In this document: positions 6,679 through 14,013 of the stretch, one piece after another
Numbering within the stretch: the stretch's first letter is position 1
Layout of the letters: each line of letters starts with the position of its first letter
Virus record (IMG/VR): IMGVR_UViG_3300025132_004452
Span: 1-59,888 of that record
Reading direction: 5' to 3' (one strand)
DNA from: a virus
DNA: 59,888 bases
Program-made: the position numbers and the translations under genes
Notes under the pieces: generated by a model
The model's database searches: none
Told to the model about the DNA's origin: nothing
What the model saw: only the letters and a program-made list of their open reading frames with translations

Positions 6679-8216
6679 GCTCGTAAGTTATTAATTACAC
6701 AATCAGTTGATAAAATAGTAGTAGCTACAGAAGCCGCATTTGTAAGTGCGCTTTTAGTAACAAGTAAAGGATCTATTATTCCGGACTTTACCATATTAAC
6801 CGTTTTTCCTGTAACCACATCTAATCCTTTACCTTTTACACTTGGAGTTTCATAATCATCAATACCAGCATTTTCCAGTATTAATCTATATGGAGCTGTT
6901 ATAGCTCTTAATAACACTTCTTCTGATAATGACTTAGGTATTATTTTTTGAGATGCATTTAATAATGCTATACCTCCTCCTGGCACTATACCTTCTTTAA
7001 TTGCGGCTTTTGTAGCACAGATAGCGTCTTCGACTCTATCTTTCTTTTCTTTTAATTCAACTTCAGAGTTAGCACCTATTTTTACAATAGCTACTTTAGC
7101 TAATAATCTAGCTAATCTTTTTTCAAGTCTTGCAACCATATTAGGATGCTTGACATTTGCTATTTGCTTTTTAATATTAACTATTAAATCATCAACAGCT
7201 TCTGGTATCTCTTCTAGTTGTAGTATAGTTTCTCCATTACCGGTTACACTTCTTAAACACTCGCCTAAGTGCTCAGGCTGTATGAGATCCATATTATCAC
7301 CTAAGTCCTCGTTTATTAAAGTAGCGCCAGTAAGTAATGCTAAATCATCTAAAGTATCTCTTTTATTTATACCGAAGGTTGGTGCATCTATTATGTTTAC
7401 TTTTATATTACCTTTAACCTTATTCATAGCAAGGGCTGTCATTACCTGAGGCTCTACGTCTGCTATGATTAATAGAGACTTATTGTTTTTTATAACATAT
7501 TCCAATACACCTTGTATTTTTCTTATGTTTTCAACTTTATTCTCTATTATAAGTACCACTGGGTTTTCTAACTCGGCCGTACCCTTTTCTTTGTTAGTAA
7601 CAAAATGACCATTAACAATGCCTTTGTCGTACTGTACTCCTTCTATTCTTTCAACAACTGTATCAGGATTTTCATGTGTTTCCATCATTACTATACCTGT
7701 TTCATCTACAGCTGCAAAAGCATCACTTATTATTTTACCTAGTTCTAAATCGTTATTAGCTGATATAGTAGCTACTTGTTTAATTGTATTTCCTTTTACG
7801 TTAGAGGAAATTTTGTCAAGATAATGCACTACTTTTTGAACAGCTAAATTAATACCTTTTTTTAAGTCTCTTGGACTTTGTGAATCGGTTACTTTATAGG
7901 CTTCTTTAAGTATAGCATGAGCCAATACTGTAGCTGTAGTCGTTCCGTCGCCTGCTTCTAATACTGTTTTTCTAGCAGCCTCTTTTAAAAGCTTAGCACC
8001 CATATTTTCTACTGGGTCTAAAAGAATAACACTATTAGCTACTGTTACTCCATCTTTTGTTATTTGTGGGCTACCACTTCCATCTTCAAGGATAACACAC
8101 TTGCCACTAGCCCCTAATGTGGAGCTAACAGCTTTAGTGAGTTTTTCTATACCTTGAAATATAGCATCTTTAGCTTCATCTCCGAAGTTAAGATGCTTTA
8201 CAATTGTTTCATTCAT
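6675..8216 (-). CDS. groEL: GroEL-like chaperonin (Cpn60)
   Basis: A 513 aa group I chaperonin, nearly full length. The ATP-site motif 'EAGDGTTTATVLA' carries the catalytic Asp (GroEL D87); 'ITKDGVTVA' and the second catalytic Asp (D398) in 'RVEDAICATKAAIKEGIVPG' are present. The flexible Gly-Gly-Met C-terminal repeats of bacterial GroEL are absent: it ends '...STDCVINNLRA'. Together with groES it forms a complete phage folding machine in the late operon, probably for capsid or giant virion proteins. It lies between a fibre/unknown pair and the winged-helix gene. Confidence 0.95.
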   Translation of the reverse strand: MNETIVKHLNFGDEAKDAIFQGIEKLTKAVSSTLGASGKCVILEDGSGSPQITKDGVTVANSVILLDPVENMGAKLLKEAARKTVLEAGDGTTTATVLAHAILKEAYKVTDSQSPRDLKKGINLAVQKVVHYLDKISSNVKGNTIKQVATISANNDLELGKIISDAFAAVDETGIVMMETHENPDTVVERIEGVQYDKGIVNGHFVTNKEKGTAELENPVVLIIENKVENIRKIQGVLEYVIKNNKSLLIIADVEPQVMTALAMNKVKGNIKVNIIDAPTFGINKRDTLDDLALLTGATLINEDLGDNMDLIQPEHLGECLRSVTGNGETILQLEEIPEAVDDLIVNIKKQIANVKHPNMVARLEKRLARLLAKVAIVKIGANSEVELKEKKDRVEDAICATKAAIKEGIVPGGGIALLNASQKIIPKSLSEEVLLRAITAPYRLILENAGIDDYETPSVKGKGLDVVTGKTVNMVKSGIIDPLLVTKSALTNAASVATTILSTDCVINNLRA

Positions 8217-8242
8217 TTGATTAAATTAAATTAGATTTGGTT

Positions 8243-8527
8243 TTACTCGAATGTTTTTATTACTTTAGGTCCTTTTAAAAATTCTAGTTTTTTAAGATAA
8301 TGTTCTATAGATGCATCTATTGCTTGTTCAGCTCCAGATATTGTTTCTCTACGAGTAACATCTATCCAATCATCTGATTCCATATCTTTATATTCAGTTT
8401 GTAAAAATCCATTTGGTAACTGTACAATTCTCCAGTTTTTCTTTTGGGTTATATGTTTCCAAAGGTTGATCACTCTTTGATCGGGTTGTGTAGCAGCTCT
8501 AAAGCCGCTGGTGTATAAAAACGTCAT
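8243..8527 (-). CDS. Conserved-type small late protein (94 aa)
   Basis: The product 'MTFLYTSGFRAATQPDQRVI' through 'NWRIVQLPNGFLQTEYKDME' and 'ISGAEQAIDASIEHYLKKLE' looks like a small folded domain: beta hairpin then a helix. No catalytic motif seen. It lies between groEL and a 38 bp inverted/direct repeat element. Unknown function, likely virion or assembly. Confidence 0.55.
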   Translation of the reverse strand: MTFLYTSGFRAATQPDQRVINLWKHITQKKNWRIVQLPNGFLQTEYKDMESDDWIDVTRRETISGAEQAIDASIEHYLKKLEFLKGPKVIKTFE

Positions 8528-8552
8528 GTTATTTGGTTTTATGTTTAACGTT

Positions 8553-8590
8553 GGTTATTTATACTATCACTTGATAGTTCGGTTATTTAT
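8553..8590. repeat. Inverted repeat flanked by direct GGTTATTTAT copies
   Basis: ACTATCA (8563-8569) and TGATAGT (8572-8578) form a perfect 7-bp inverted repeat with a 2-base centre. It is flanked by exact 10-base direct repeats GGTTATTTAT at 8553-8562 and 8581-8590. It fills the gap between the fibre stop and the 94 aa gene. It could be an operator, a late promoter site for the groEL-to-holin genes, or a processing site. It is not a Rho-independent terminator, since no T-run follows. Confidence 0.55.
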
Positions 8591-10218
8591 GTTTTTAAAT
8601 CTATATAATATACAGTTCCGTTAATAGTTATCTTTAATTGTTTTGTTACAGAGGTTCCTGTACCTGTATTAACTATTGAATTTGTAATTCCGTTTAACTC
8701 TATTTCAGCAGTTGCTGCAGAAGCTCCTTTACCTATTGCTATACCATCAGTTGCAGCTGTTGCGCCACTACCTATAGCTACAGCATTGTTATCCTCTGCT
8801 CCAGTTGTAGTTGCTTGATAACCTATACAAACATTGTCTACCCCACTTGTTATTAATTTACCTGCTGTATATCCTAAGAAAGTGTTGTTGCCACCAGACG
8901 TTAATTCTCTACCTGACCTATAACCTGCCATAGTATTATTAGAGTATGTAGCTGTACCTGACGCGCCTTGACCAGAACCTGCACCTATAATAACGTTAGC
9001 ACCACCAGTAACATATTGTCCGGCTTGACCACCTATAGCAGTGTTTGCAGTACCAACCTGATTAAACTGTAAAGCATCTGAACCTACAGCAACAGTATAG
9101 TTGGAGTTAGTATTAGTTAATCCATCTAAAGAAAAGCCAGCGTTAGCACCTATTGCTACTATGTTGTTCAAAGTTTTACCAACAGAAGCTGCTCCAGCCT
9201 GATAACCTATTAAAGTGTTACTAGATCCATTAGTAGCATTTAATCCTGATTTAGAACCTAACGTAGTGTTGTATAATCCAGACTCATTAGAATATAAAGA
9301 CTTAAAACCAATAGTTGTGTTATCATCACCTGTATTGTTAGAAAATAATGCCTCTTGACCTATCGCTACATTTTCGTACCCTTCTGTTAGAGCTGCGCCA
9401 GATCTGTAACCTAATAATATATTACTATAACCTGTAGTAAGTGCATTACCACTACTATTACCTATTATTAAGTTACCTACTGGAGTACCTGATAAACCAG
9501 AAGGTATATTAATAAAATAAGCAGATGTACCTGATATTGTTACATCTGTTAATCCATTTAAGTTAGTTGCGCCACCTCCAGCTTGTGCTTGCCATGTTGG
9601 TGCACTTGAAGATCCTGTCGATGTAAGTACATAACCTACAGAGGAAGGATTAGCCACTACATTTAAAGCGCTAGTGCCATTACCTAAAATAACGCCATGG
9701 GTTGCAGCTGACACAAAACCAGTTCCACCTCTTGCAACACTTAAAGTACCTACCATAGAAGTAGCAGATAAATCAACTTGCATTTCTTGGCCATTGATTA
9801 TTAAACCACCATTAGCTAACAAGTCTGCTTGGATAACATCTGATGCTAATTGAGTGGCATCAATACCTGTGCCTGCTGTAAAGTTAGCTCCAGAAGGCGC
9901 TGACCAAGAACCATCAGCTCTTAAAAACGTAGATGTTTGTCCAGCTGCAGCAGAGCTAGGTACATGTCCTACATTAGCAGCTCCTGCAAAAGCGTTAGTT
10001 GTTAAAGTTACACCACCTGTAGGAGAACTCGCTACTAAAGCGTTACCTGTTGATGTTCCGCTAGCTATAGTAATACTAGACACACCAGCAGTAGAACCAC
10101 CTGGCAGACTAGAAACCTTAAGCTGCTTTGTTTTATTATTATCTGCAGAATCTGAAATTAATATTAAATCTTCATTTGCTGCCGCAGATTTTACTGGGTA
10201 TGAATATATTATTGCCAT
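8587..10218 (-). CDS. Large fibre/collar protein with YadA-head repeats
   Basis: A 543 aa protein. The N-terminus 'MAIIYSYPVKSAAANEDLIL' is an attachment end common to marine phage fibres. Residues ~110-240 contain beta-repeat connector modules ('ARGGTGFVSAATHGVILGNG'). From about 250 to 500 there are many YadA/Hep_Hag-type repeats: 'NLIIGNSSGNALTTG', 'NVAIGQEALFSN', 'NTTIGFKSLYSN', 'NTFLGYTAGKLITSG', 'NAVAIGSGATAATDGIAIG'. These build a trimeric beta-roll stalk. It likely binds the host surface or forms head fibres. The shared plan with 658-1662 suggests two receptor-binding proteins. Confidence 0.8.
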   Translation of the reverse strand: MAIIYSYPVKSAAANEDLILISDSADNNKTKQLKVSSLPGGSTAGVSSITIASGTSTGNALVASSPTGGVTLTTNAFAGAANVGHVPSSAAAGQTSTFLRADGSWSAPSGANFTAGTGIDATQLASDVIQADLLANGGLIINGQEMQVDLSATSMVGTLSVARGGTGFVSAATHGVILGNGTSALNVVANPSSVGYVLTSTGSSSAPTWQAQAGGGATNLNGLTDVTISGTSAYFINIPSGLSGTPVGNLIIGNSSGNALTTGYSNILLGYRSGAALTEGYENVAIGQEALFSNNTGDDNTTIGFKSLYSNESGLYNTTLGSKSGLNATNGSSNTLIGYQAGAASVGKTLNNIVAIGANAGFSLDGLTNTNSNYTVAVGSDALQFNQVGTANTAIGGQAGQYVTGGANVIIGAGSGQGASGTATYSNNTMAGYRSGRELTSGGNNTFLGYTAGKLITSGVDNVCIGYQATTTGAEDNNAVAIGSGATAATDGIAIGKGASAATAEIELNGITNSIVNTGTGTSVTKQLKITINGTVYYIDLKT

Positions 10219-10229
10219 TTAGTGTTTTA

Positions 10230-10790
10230 TTATGGTTTTCTCTGTGAATTAGTTTTATAGTTATCTTCAAGCTTTTTTTTCTTTTCTTCCAGTTCTATCG
10301 CTTTTCGAGCAGCTCTAGATGGTTTTCTGTTTTGAGATGGAGGAAGTTCACTGCTATTAGCTTTATCTACCATGTTACCCATCCTCATTTGTGCAGCATG
10401 CATAGGTTTTGCACCATGTTTCTTACCTGGAGTGTCTATATATAGCTTTTCACCTTTTTTACCTCCACCTGCTATAGCATATGATGTTCCTTTTGGTGAA
10501 TTTGGTGACTGTGTTGTCTCTACATACGGTCTTTCTGGTGAAACTCTCTTAATTTCTGATAATTCTCCTTCATTTACAGTTTCTGAGCTGATTTTAACGT
10601 TATTAGCATCTATATAGTCAGTACCATAGCCAGTATATTCCTTAGGTTTTCCAGATCTAATAGCTTTTGAACCTAAATTGTACATATCACCGCTACCTTT
10701 ATAAGATGTAGTCGATGCTTCTCTGTCTGCTATAGGAGAATACTCAGTATCTGCGTCTTTTACTCCGTTTGATTTCATTTTCTTTGCCAT
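10230..10790 (-). CDS. Lys/Ser-rich late protein (186 aa), unknown
   Basis: Highly charged and low in hydrophobics: 'MAKKMKSNGVKDADTEYSPI', 'SPKGTSYAIAGGGKKGEKLY', 'KPSRAARKAIELEEKKKKLE'. It is probably disordered with one C-terminal helix. The segment 'AKPMHAAQMRMGNMVDKANS' is seen in similar small proteins. It is one of four very basic genes that open this arm. It could bind DNA or be packaged, but no function is assigned. Confidence 0.5.
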   Translation of the reverse strand: MAKKMKSNGVKDADTEYSPIADREASTTSYKGSGDMYNLGSKAIRSGKPKEYTGYGTDYIDANNVKISSETVNEGELSEIKRVSPERPYVETTQSPNSPKGTSYAIAGGGKKGEKLYIDTPGKKHGAKPMHAAQMRMGNMVDKANSSELPPSQNRKPSRAARKAIELEEKKKKLEDNYKTNSQRKP

Positions 10791-10799
10791 ATTCTAATT

Positions 10800-11018
10800 T
10801 TAACTCATCCAACTAGCTTTATAAGCTCCACGCCTCTTAGCTTCTCTTCTAGCTTTTCTATTCTTTTTCTTAAATCTCTTATAAGAACTGTCTTTTCTAT
10901 TACTTTTGTATGCTGATTTGTTTTTACACTTACTTCCTTTACCAGGTCCTAAACTTGTTTCAACACATTCTTCTTCTACTAAACTAAGCGCTGGTGATAA
11001 CCTCATTTTAAAAGCCAT
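10800..11018 (-). CDS. Small Lys/Arg-rich protein (72 aa)
   Basis: 'MAFKMRLSPALSLVEEECVE' is followed by a strongly basic tail ('YKRFKKKNRKARREAKRRGA'). Two cysteines lie at 18 and about 31. Nucleic-acid binding is plausible from charge alone. Function unknown; it is first-expressed together with its neighbours at the head of the leftward arm. Confidence 0.5.
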   Translation of the reverse strand: MAFKMRLSPALSLVEEECVETSLGPGKGSKCKNKSAYKSNRKDSSYKRFKKKNRKARREAKRRGAYKASWMS

Positions 11019-11036
11019 AATGCTAGTTTTAAAGTA

Positions 11037-11489
11037 TTATTTACCTTTTCTTCCACCCATATGTTTAGACATAGGACTTCCACTAGTCTTATCATGTCTC
11101 TCATTTTCTAAATAATGTAATCTAGCACTTGGTTTAAGATTCTTATTGTAAGCCATCTTGTTGTCATAAGCACTACCACTCATTTGACCTGGAGAAGTTG
11201 CAGAACTCTTATTAGAAACGCTAACATAGTCAGTACCAGACTTACCTGTTATTTTCTTTTTACCACCCATTGCATCGCTGATTTGTTTTGTTGATATATC
11301 TCCACTTGAAAAAGCTCTAGCAAAGTTTTGTTCTGGAGTTGATTTTGCTGATTTTCCTTTACCAATCATTTTACTTGGAGGTAATTTTTTCTTGTACTTT
11401 TTTTTATGTTCTTCTTTAGATTGACTATAATCAAATGGTTTATCTGATTTAATAGCCACTTTTTTAGGCTTTATATTCATCTTTGGCAT
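11037..11489 (-). CDS. Basic, probably disordered protein (150 aa), first gene of the leftward arm
   Basis: The start at 11489 faces the divergent control region. Lys/Ser/Gly-rich sequence ('KIKPKKVAIKSDKPFDYSQS'-like; 'KEEHKKKYKKKLPPSKMIGK') with 'SPEQ/TPEQNFARAFSSGDIS' as the only apparently folded piece. No family recognised. Position suggests a late virion or nucleoid-associated protein. Confidence 0.5.
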   Translation of the reverse strand: MPKMNIKPKKVAIKSDKPFDYSQSKEEHKKKYKKKLPPSKMIGKGKSAKSTPEQNFARAFSSGDISTKQISDAMGGKKKITGKSGTDYVSVSNKSSATSPGQMSGSAYDNKMAYNKNLKPSARLHYLENERHDKTSGSPMSKHMGGRKGK

Positions 11490-11592
11490 AATTATGTTTT
11501 TTAATGTTTTTAATATTTTAATTCTTTATACGTATATTAATAGCTATTTACATATAAAATAACATATTTACATTATATAACTATATACCAAA

Positions 11593-11638
11593 TGTGACAA
11601 TAGCCCCTTACTCTATACCTAAGTACCTAATGTCACAC
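11593..11638 (+). repeat. Dyad element, copy A (TGTGACA...TGTCACA)
   Basis: The arms TGTGACAATAG and CTAATGTCACA are complementary with one mismatch, around a ~24-base centre containing TTACTCTATAC. The same organisation occurs at 12356-12403 (same strand) and 18252-18298 (opposite strand). It may be an operator for a dimeric repressor or an RNA hairpin. Confidence 0.7.
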
Positions 11639-11670
11639 TTTTAAAAAAAGTATAAGATATATAGAAGTTA

Positions 11671-11735
11671 GGGGTTGCCCCCCTCCCTCCCACTTTTTTT
11701 TTCAAAATAAAATTGATTTTAATTTTTAGGGCCCT
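11671..11735. other. C-rich tract and GGGCCC palindrome in the control region
   Basis: GGGGTTGCCCC (11671-11681) begins a C-rich run CCCCCCTCCCTCCCAC followed by ten Ts. The minus strand thus reads GGGAGGGAGGGGGG, a potential G-quadruplex. An AGGGCCCT palindrome follows at 11728-11735. It could mark an origin or act as a transcription barrier between the arms. Confidence 0.4.
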
Positions 11736-11836
11736 ACCCTTTTTCATTTCGTTTTCATTTCATTTTTCAATTTCTTTTTCATACGATTTTATATTTCATT
11801 ATCATTTGCCAACTAACTTTCTAAATGTTTTTAAGT

Positions 11837-11869
11837 TACAAGCTTATTACGATGCACATTAGATAATAT
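11837..11869 (+). promoter_or_regulatory. Early promoter family, member 1 (diverged)
   Basis: TACAAGCTTATTACGA, then AGATAATATAAATATA. The distance from ACAA (11838) to GATAATAT (11862) is 24 bases, identical to the other six members. It drives the first rightward gene at 11895. Confidence 0.7.
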
Positions 11870-11894
11870 AAATATAATTAATAACTTAAACAAT

Positions 11895-12059
11895 ATGAAT
11901 AACTTCAACTATCAATTCGAAATAATATTACCTGACTCATCAACTACATATCAATACAATGACTCACCTCATCTTACTCAAGACTTTCTTGATTACCTCA
12001 TCGACATTGATATTAACATCTACGACTGTATATATACTGTCACTGAAGTTACAAACTAA
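11895..12059 (+). CDS. Small early protein (54 aa), unknown
   Basis: 'MNNFNYQFEIILPDSSTTYQ' to '...CIYTVTEVTN'. Acidic, Tyr/Asp-rich, no TM or cysteine motif. It is the first gene of the rightward arm, 26 bases after promoter member 1. Its stop codon lies inside promoter member 2. Such leading tiny acidic genes are often host-takeover factors, but no function can be read from the sequence. Confidence 0.6.
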   Translation: MNNFNYQFEIILPDSSTTYQYNDSPHLTQDFLDYLIDIDINIYDCIYTVTEVTN

Positions 12060-12082
12060 ACACAACTACAATAAGATAATAT
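12051..12082 (+). promoter_or_regulatory. Early promoter family, member 2
   Basis: ACAAACTAAACACAA, then AGATAATATAAATATA; ACAA at 12051 and GATAATAT at 12075 (24 bases). The upstream box overlaps the stop codon of the gene before it. Confidence 0.75.
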
Positions 12083-12110
12083 AAATATAATAACTAAATA
12101 AATAATAACT

Positions 12111-12347
12111 ATGAAAACTAATAATATAACTACTAAAAGATTTGTAATCAGAAAATCACTAATAGGTACTAACTCAGTAATTACTTTTACTAACAAAAAA
12201 GATATTACATTCACTTATGATCATGATGAAATATACTCAACATTTCAAGAAAAGTTTGAATCAATGAAGTGTTTTCAAGAGTACAAGTCGTATACTAATT
12301 CAAATACTGTTCCAGCTTTTGCAAGAAACTTAAGTGAAATATCTTAA
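12111..12347 (+). CDS. Small early protein (78 aa), unknown
   Basis: 'MKTNNITTKRFVIRKSLIGT' then a polar, aromatic-rich body ('EIYSTFQEKFESMKCFQEYK'). Preceded by an A-rich leader with no Shine-Dalgarno, 28 bases after promoter member 2. It is followed by dyad copy B. No family recognised. Confidence 0.6.
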   Translation: MKTNNITTKRFVIRKSLIGTNSVITFTNKKDITFTYDHDEIYSTFQEKFESMKCFQEYKSYTNSNTVPAFARNLSEIS

Positions 12348-12355
12348 AACAACAG

Positions 12356-12403
12356 TATGACAATAGGGTGTTACTCTATACTATTAACTACCTAATGTCA
12401 CAC
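12356..12403 (+). repeat. Dyad element, copy B
   Basis: The arms TATGACAATAGG and CCTAATGTCACA flank TTACTCTATAC. The TAGG/CCTA pairing differs from copy A yet still pairs, so the structure appears conserved over sequence. Nine bases after the 78 aa gene stop. Confidence 0.7.
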
Positions 12404-12503
12404 TATGATAATACTTATTCATGTAAGTTATTCAGAGAATAAGTGTAACAACTAATAACTAAAAATAATAAATAAATAAACTATCACCTTTAAATTAAAT
12501 AAA

Positions 12504-12587
12504 ATGACTAATAAATTCCAAATAAATATAATAATAATACAAGTAGTAACAATACTAACTTTAACTATAATACTAATGTTATCTTAA
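12504..12587 (+). CDS. Single-TM micropeptide (27 aa)
   Basis: ATG 12504 to TAA 12585-12587, preceded by an A/T leader like its neighbours. The product 'MTNKFQINIIIIQVVTILTL' plus 'TIILMLS' is one hydrophobic helix. It may be a small membrane toxin or host-envelope effector. Supported only by its position, leader and TM character. Confidence 0.4.
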   Translation: MTNKFQINIIIIQVVTILTLTIILMLS

Positions 12588-12589
12588 TT

Positions 12590-12621
12590 ACAAACTAAAC
12601 ACAATTACTTATAGATAATAT
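12590..12621 (+). promoter_or_regulatory. Early promoter family, member 3
   Basis: ACAAACTAAACACAA, then AGATAATATAAT; ACAA at 12590 and GATAATAT at 12614 (24 bases). The next clear gene starts 97 bases downstream at 12718, so this mRNA would have an AT-rich leader in which no gene is apparent. Confidence 0.7.
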
Positions 12622-12717
12622 AATAAACAATAACAAAAGTCTTAGTTGATGGTAATACTTTAGAGACTATAAATATAATGAATATATTACTCAGCACAAA
12701 CAATAAAATTAAATAAT

Positions 12718-12954
12718 ATGAAAAAAGTAATATTAAGTATAGCAGCACTAGGCGTAATGTCTTTTACAACAAATCAATTATACTACGGAACTCAACTGGT
12801 ATGGGCAATAAGTAACTTAAATGACATGCAAGAGTATATTCATGAAGATATGGTCAATGGTAAGATAGATGAAGCAACTGCTGAAAACTATAATGAACTA
12901 CTTGACGAGACTCAAAGCTTTATACAAGATTTTTATGAAAAGCAATGTCGTTAA
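12718..12954 (+). CDS. Small exported early protein (78 aa)
   Basis: The N-terminus 'MKKVILSIAALGVMSFTTNQ' is a classical Sec signal peptide (KK, hydrophobic core, polar end). The mature part (about 55 residues) is helical and acidic ('ISNLNDMQEYIHEDMVNGKI', 'NYNELLDETQSFIQDFYEKQ') with a terminal Cys. A periplasmic early protein could block superinfection or alter the envelope. Family unknown. Confidence 0.65.
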   Translation: MKKVILSIAALGVMSFTTNQLYYGTQLVWAISNLNDMQEYIHEDMVNGKIDEATAENYNELLDETQSFIQDFYEKQCR

Positions 12955-12955
12955 T

Positions 12956-12987
12956 ACAAACTAAATACAATAAGCAATAGATAATAC
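12956..12987 (+). promoter_or_regulatory. Early promoter family, member 4
   Basis: ACAAACTAAATACAA, then AGATAATACAAAT; ACAA at 12956 and GATAATAC at 12980 (24 bases). The ATG at 12992 lies only 5 bases after the -10-like box, which would make a leaderless or nearly leaderless mRNA. Confidence 0.75.
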
Positions 12988-12991
12988 AAAT

Positions 12992-13249
12992 ATGAAAACA
13001 ATAACAACAAATAACTTAACAGCAAATATCTATCCAACAGGTGAAATTAAACTATCAGTTTATAAAACAACTAAATCTCCTTATGGTTGGTCACCTAGAA
13101 AACTGTTGTCAAGTTTTGTTGCTGTTGAACTAAAAGACTTTACATACTGGTATGTATGTAGCAAGGTAGCTGAGGTGTATGCTTCCTTTTCAAACAAAGA
13201 AATACACAATTTATTACAAAAAATACAAGTACATAATGATACAAAGTAA
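12992..13249 (+). CDS. Small early protein (85 aa), unknown
   Basis: 'MKTITTNNLTANIYPTGEIK' then 'SPYGWSPRKLLSSFVAVELK' and a helical end. It may be a small beta/helix domain. Its ATG sits at the predicted transcription start of promoter member 4, so it should be translated leaderless. It overlaps the next gene by 14 bases. No family recognised. Confidence 0.6.
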   Translation: MKTITTNNLTANIYPTGEIKLSVYKTTKSPYGWSPRKLLSSFVAVELKDFTYWYVCSKVAEVYASFSNKEIHNLLQKIQVHNDTK

Positions 13250-13388
13250 AATCAAACAGTTGCAAAACCTGTACTCGTGGAATCAGTTCTATCAAGATAG
13301 AAAGATGAAGCCAGAGATGAAAAAGTGCCAAAGTGATATTCACACGCTTAAAAATGTGATTAATGAATTAAAGAGTAAAAAGAAATGA
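13236..13388 (+). CDS. Small helical early protein (50 aa)
   Basis: The chosen start is ATG 13236 ('MIQSKIKQLQNLYSWNQFYQ'), overlapping the preceding gene by 14 bases. The open frame upstream to 13179 lies wholly within that gene and is not used. Lys-rich helices ('SDIHTLKNVINELKSKKK') suggest a coiled-coil. The stop overlaps the next ATG. Unknown function. Confidence 0.55.
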   Translation: MIQSKIKQLQNLYSWNQFYQDRKMKPEMKKCQSDIHTLKNVINELKSKKK

Positions 13389-13669
13389 AAGATACTAATG
13401 CAATAGAAAAAGCTATTATCGATAAAAGTAAACAAGAGATAGCTATAATAGTGGCAGACTTTATTACTAACGTTAATACTAAGCTTAGAAACAAGTACAA
13501 TGCATGTAGCTTTTACTACATCAAGCATCCTAATAGTGAACTAAAACAAATGTTTTCAGGTGATAACGAGTTAATGAAAGCATTATGTGCTACGTTAGAA
13601 GAAGGTCATATGAAAGCTATGGTGAATAAAAAATCAAAAGAATTACTAAACAAACTAGAACTAATATGA
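13385..13669 (+). CDS. Small early protein (94 aa), unknown
   Basis: Helical, charged: 'NAIEKAIIDKSKQEIAIIVA', 'FITNVNTKLRNKYNACSFYY', 'MKALCATLEEGHMKAMVNKK'. It overlaps both neighbours by 4 bases (ATGA), so it is in one coupled cistron set 13236-14012. No family recognised. Confidence 0.6.
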   Translation: MKDTNAIEKAIIDKSKQEIAIIVADFITNVNTKLRNKYNACSFYYIKHPNSELKQMFSGDNELMKALCATLEEGHMKAMVNKKSKELLNKLELI

Positions 13670-13863
13670 AAGAAATACAAGCAATAGAGGCTATAACAAA
13701 AGATATTCTAGCCGGATACTATGGTACTAAACAAAATGCAGGTACTGAAACACAGAAATGGCAATATGCTCACAACCAAGCTAAAAAAATATATAGTGGT
13801 GAATTACTAATAGATCCTGATCATACTTGGTTTGATGAAGGTAAACAACACGAAGCTATATGA
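13666..13863 (+). CDS. Small early protein (65 aa), unknown
   Basis: 'MKEIQAIEAITKDILAGYYG' and 'TETQKWQYAHNQAKKIYSGE', then 'DPDHTWFDEGKQHEAI'. Acidic, Tyr/Trp-containing. ATGA overlaps on both sides. No family recognised. Confidence 0.55.
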   Translation: MKEIQAIEAITKDILAGYYGTKQNAGTETQKWQYAHNQAKKIYSGELLIDPDHTWFDEGKQHEAI

Positions 13864-14012
13864 GTGATTTTAGAACAATACAAGACTATATGTCTTATGA
13901 AAAAGAAACTGCAATACCAAAACTAAGGTGGTTACAAGTAAATGAATTAGCAATAAAGTATCCAAACAATCAAGAGTTTGGTGCAGAAGTAAGAAAATTA
14001 ATTAACAAATAA
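13860..14012 (+). CDS. Small early protein (50 aa), unknown
   Basis: ATG 13860 overlaps the preceding TGA; TAA 14010-14012 directly precedes promoter member 5. The product 'MSDFRTIQDYMSYEKETAIP' with 'LQVNELAIKYPNNQEFGAEV' looks like a small helical domain. No family recognised. Confidence 0.6.
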   Translation: MSDFRTIQDYMSYEKETAIPKLRWLQVNELAIKYPNNQEFGAEVRKLINK

Positions 14013-14013
14013 T

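Larger units (their letters stand above)
11490..11894. other. Divergent control region (about 400 bp, no convincing gene)
   Basis: This separates the leftward and rightward transcription arms. It holds dyad copy A (11593-11638), a pyrimidine C/T tract (11676-11700) that contrasts with the AT-rich genome, an AGGGCCCT palindrome (11728-11735), a run of TTTTCATTT-like repeats (about 11740-11790), and the first member of the early promoter family (11837-11869). The leftward promoter for 11489 must lie in it, but no motif could be pinned down. An origin of replication is plausible. Confidence 0.55.

Noticed and set aside
9854-10222. Rightward ORF of 122 codons within the large fibre gene
   Set aside because: It is an antisense shadow of the repeat-rich fibre sequence.
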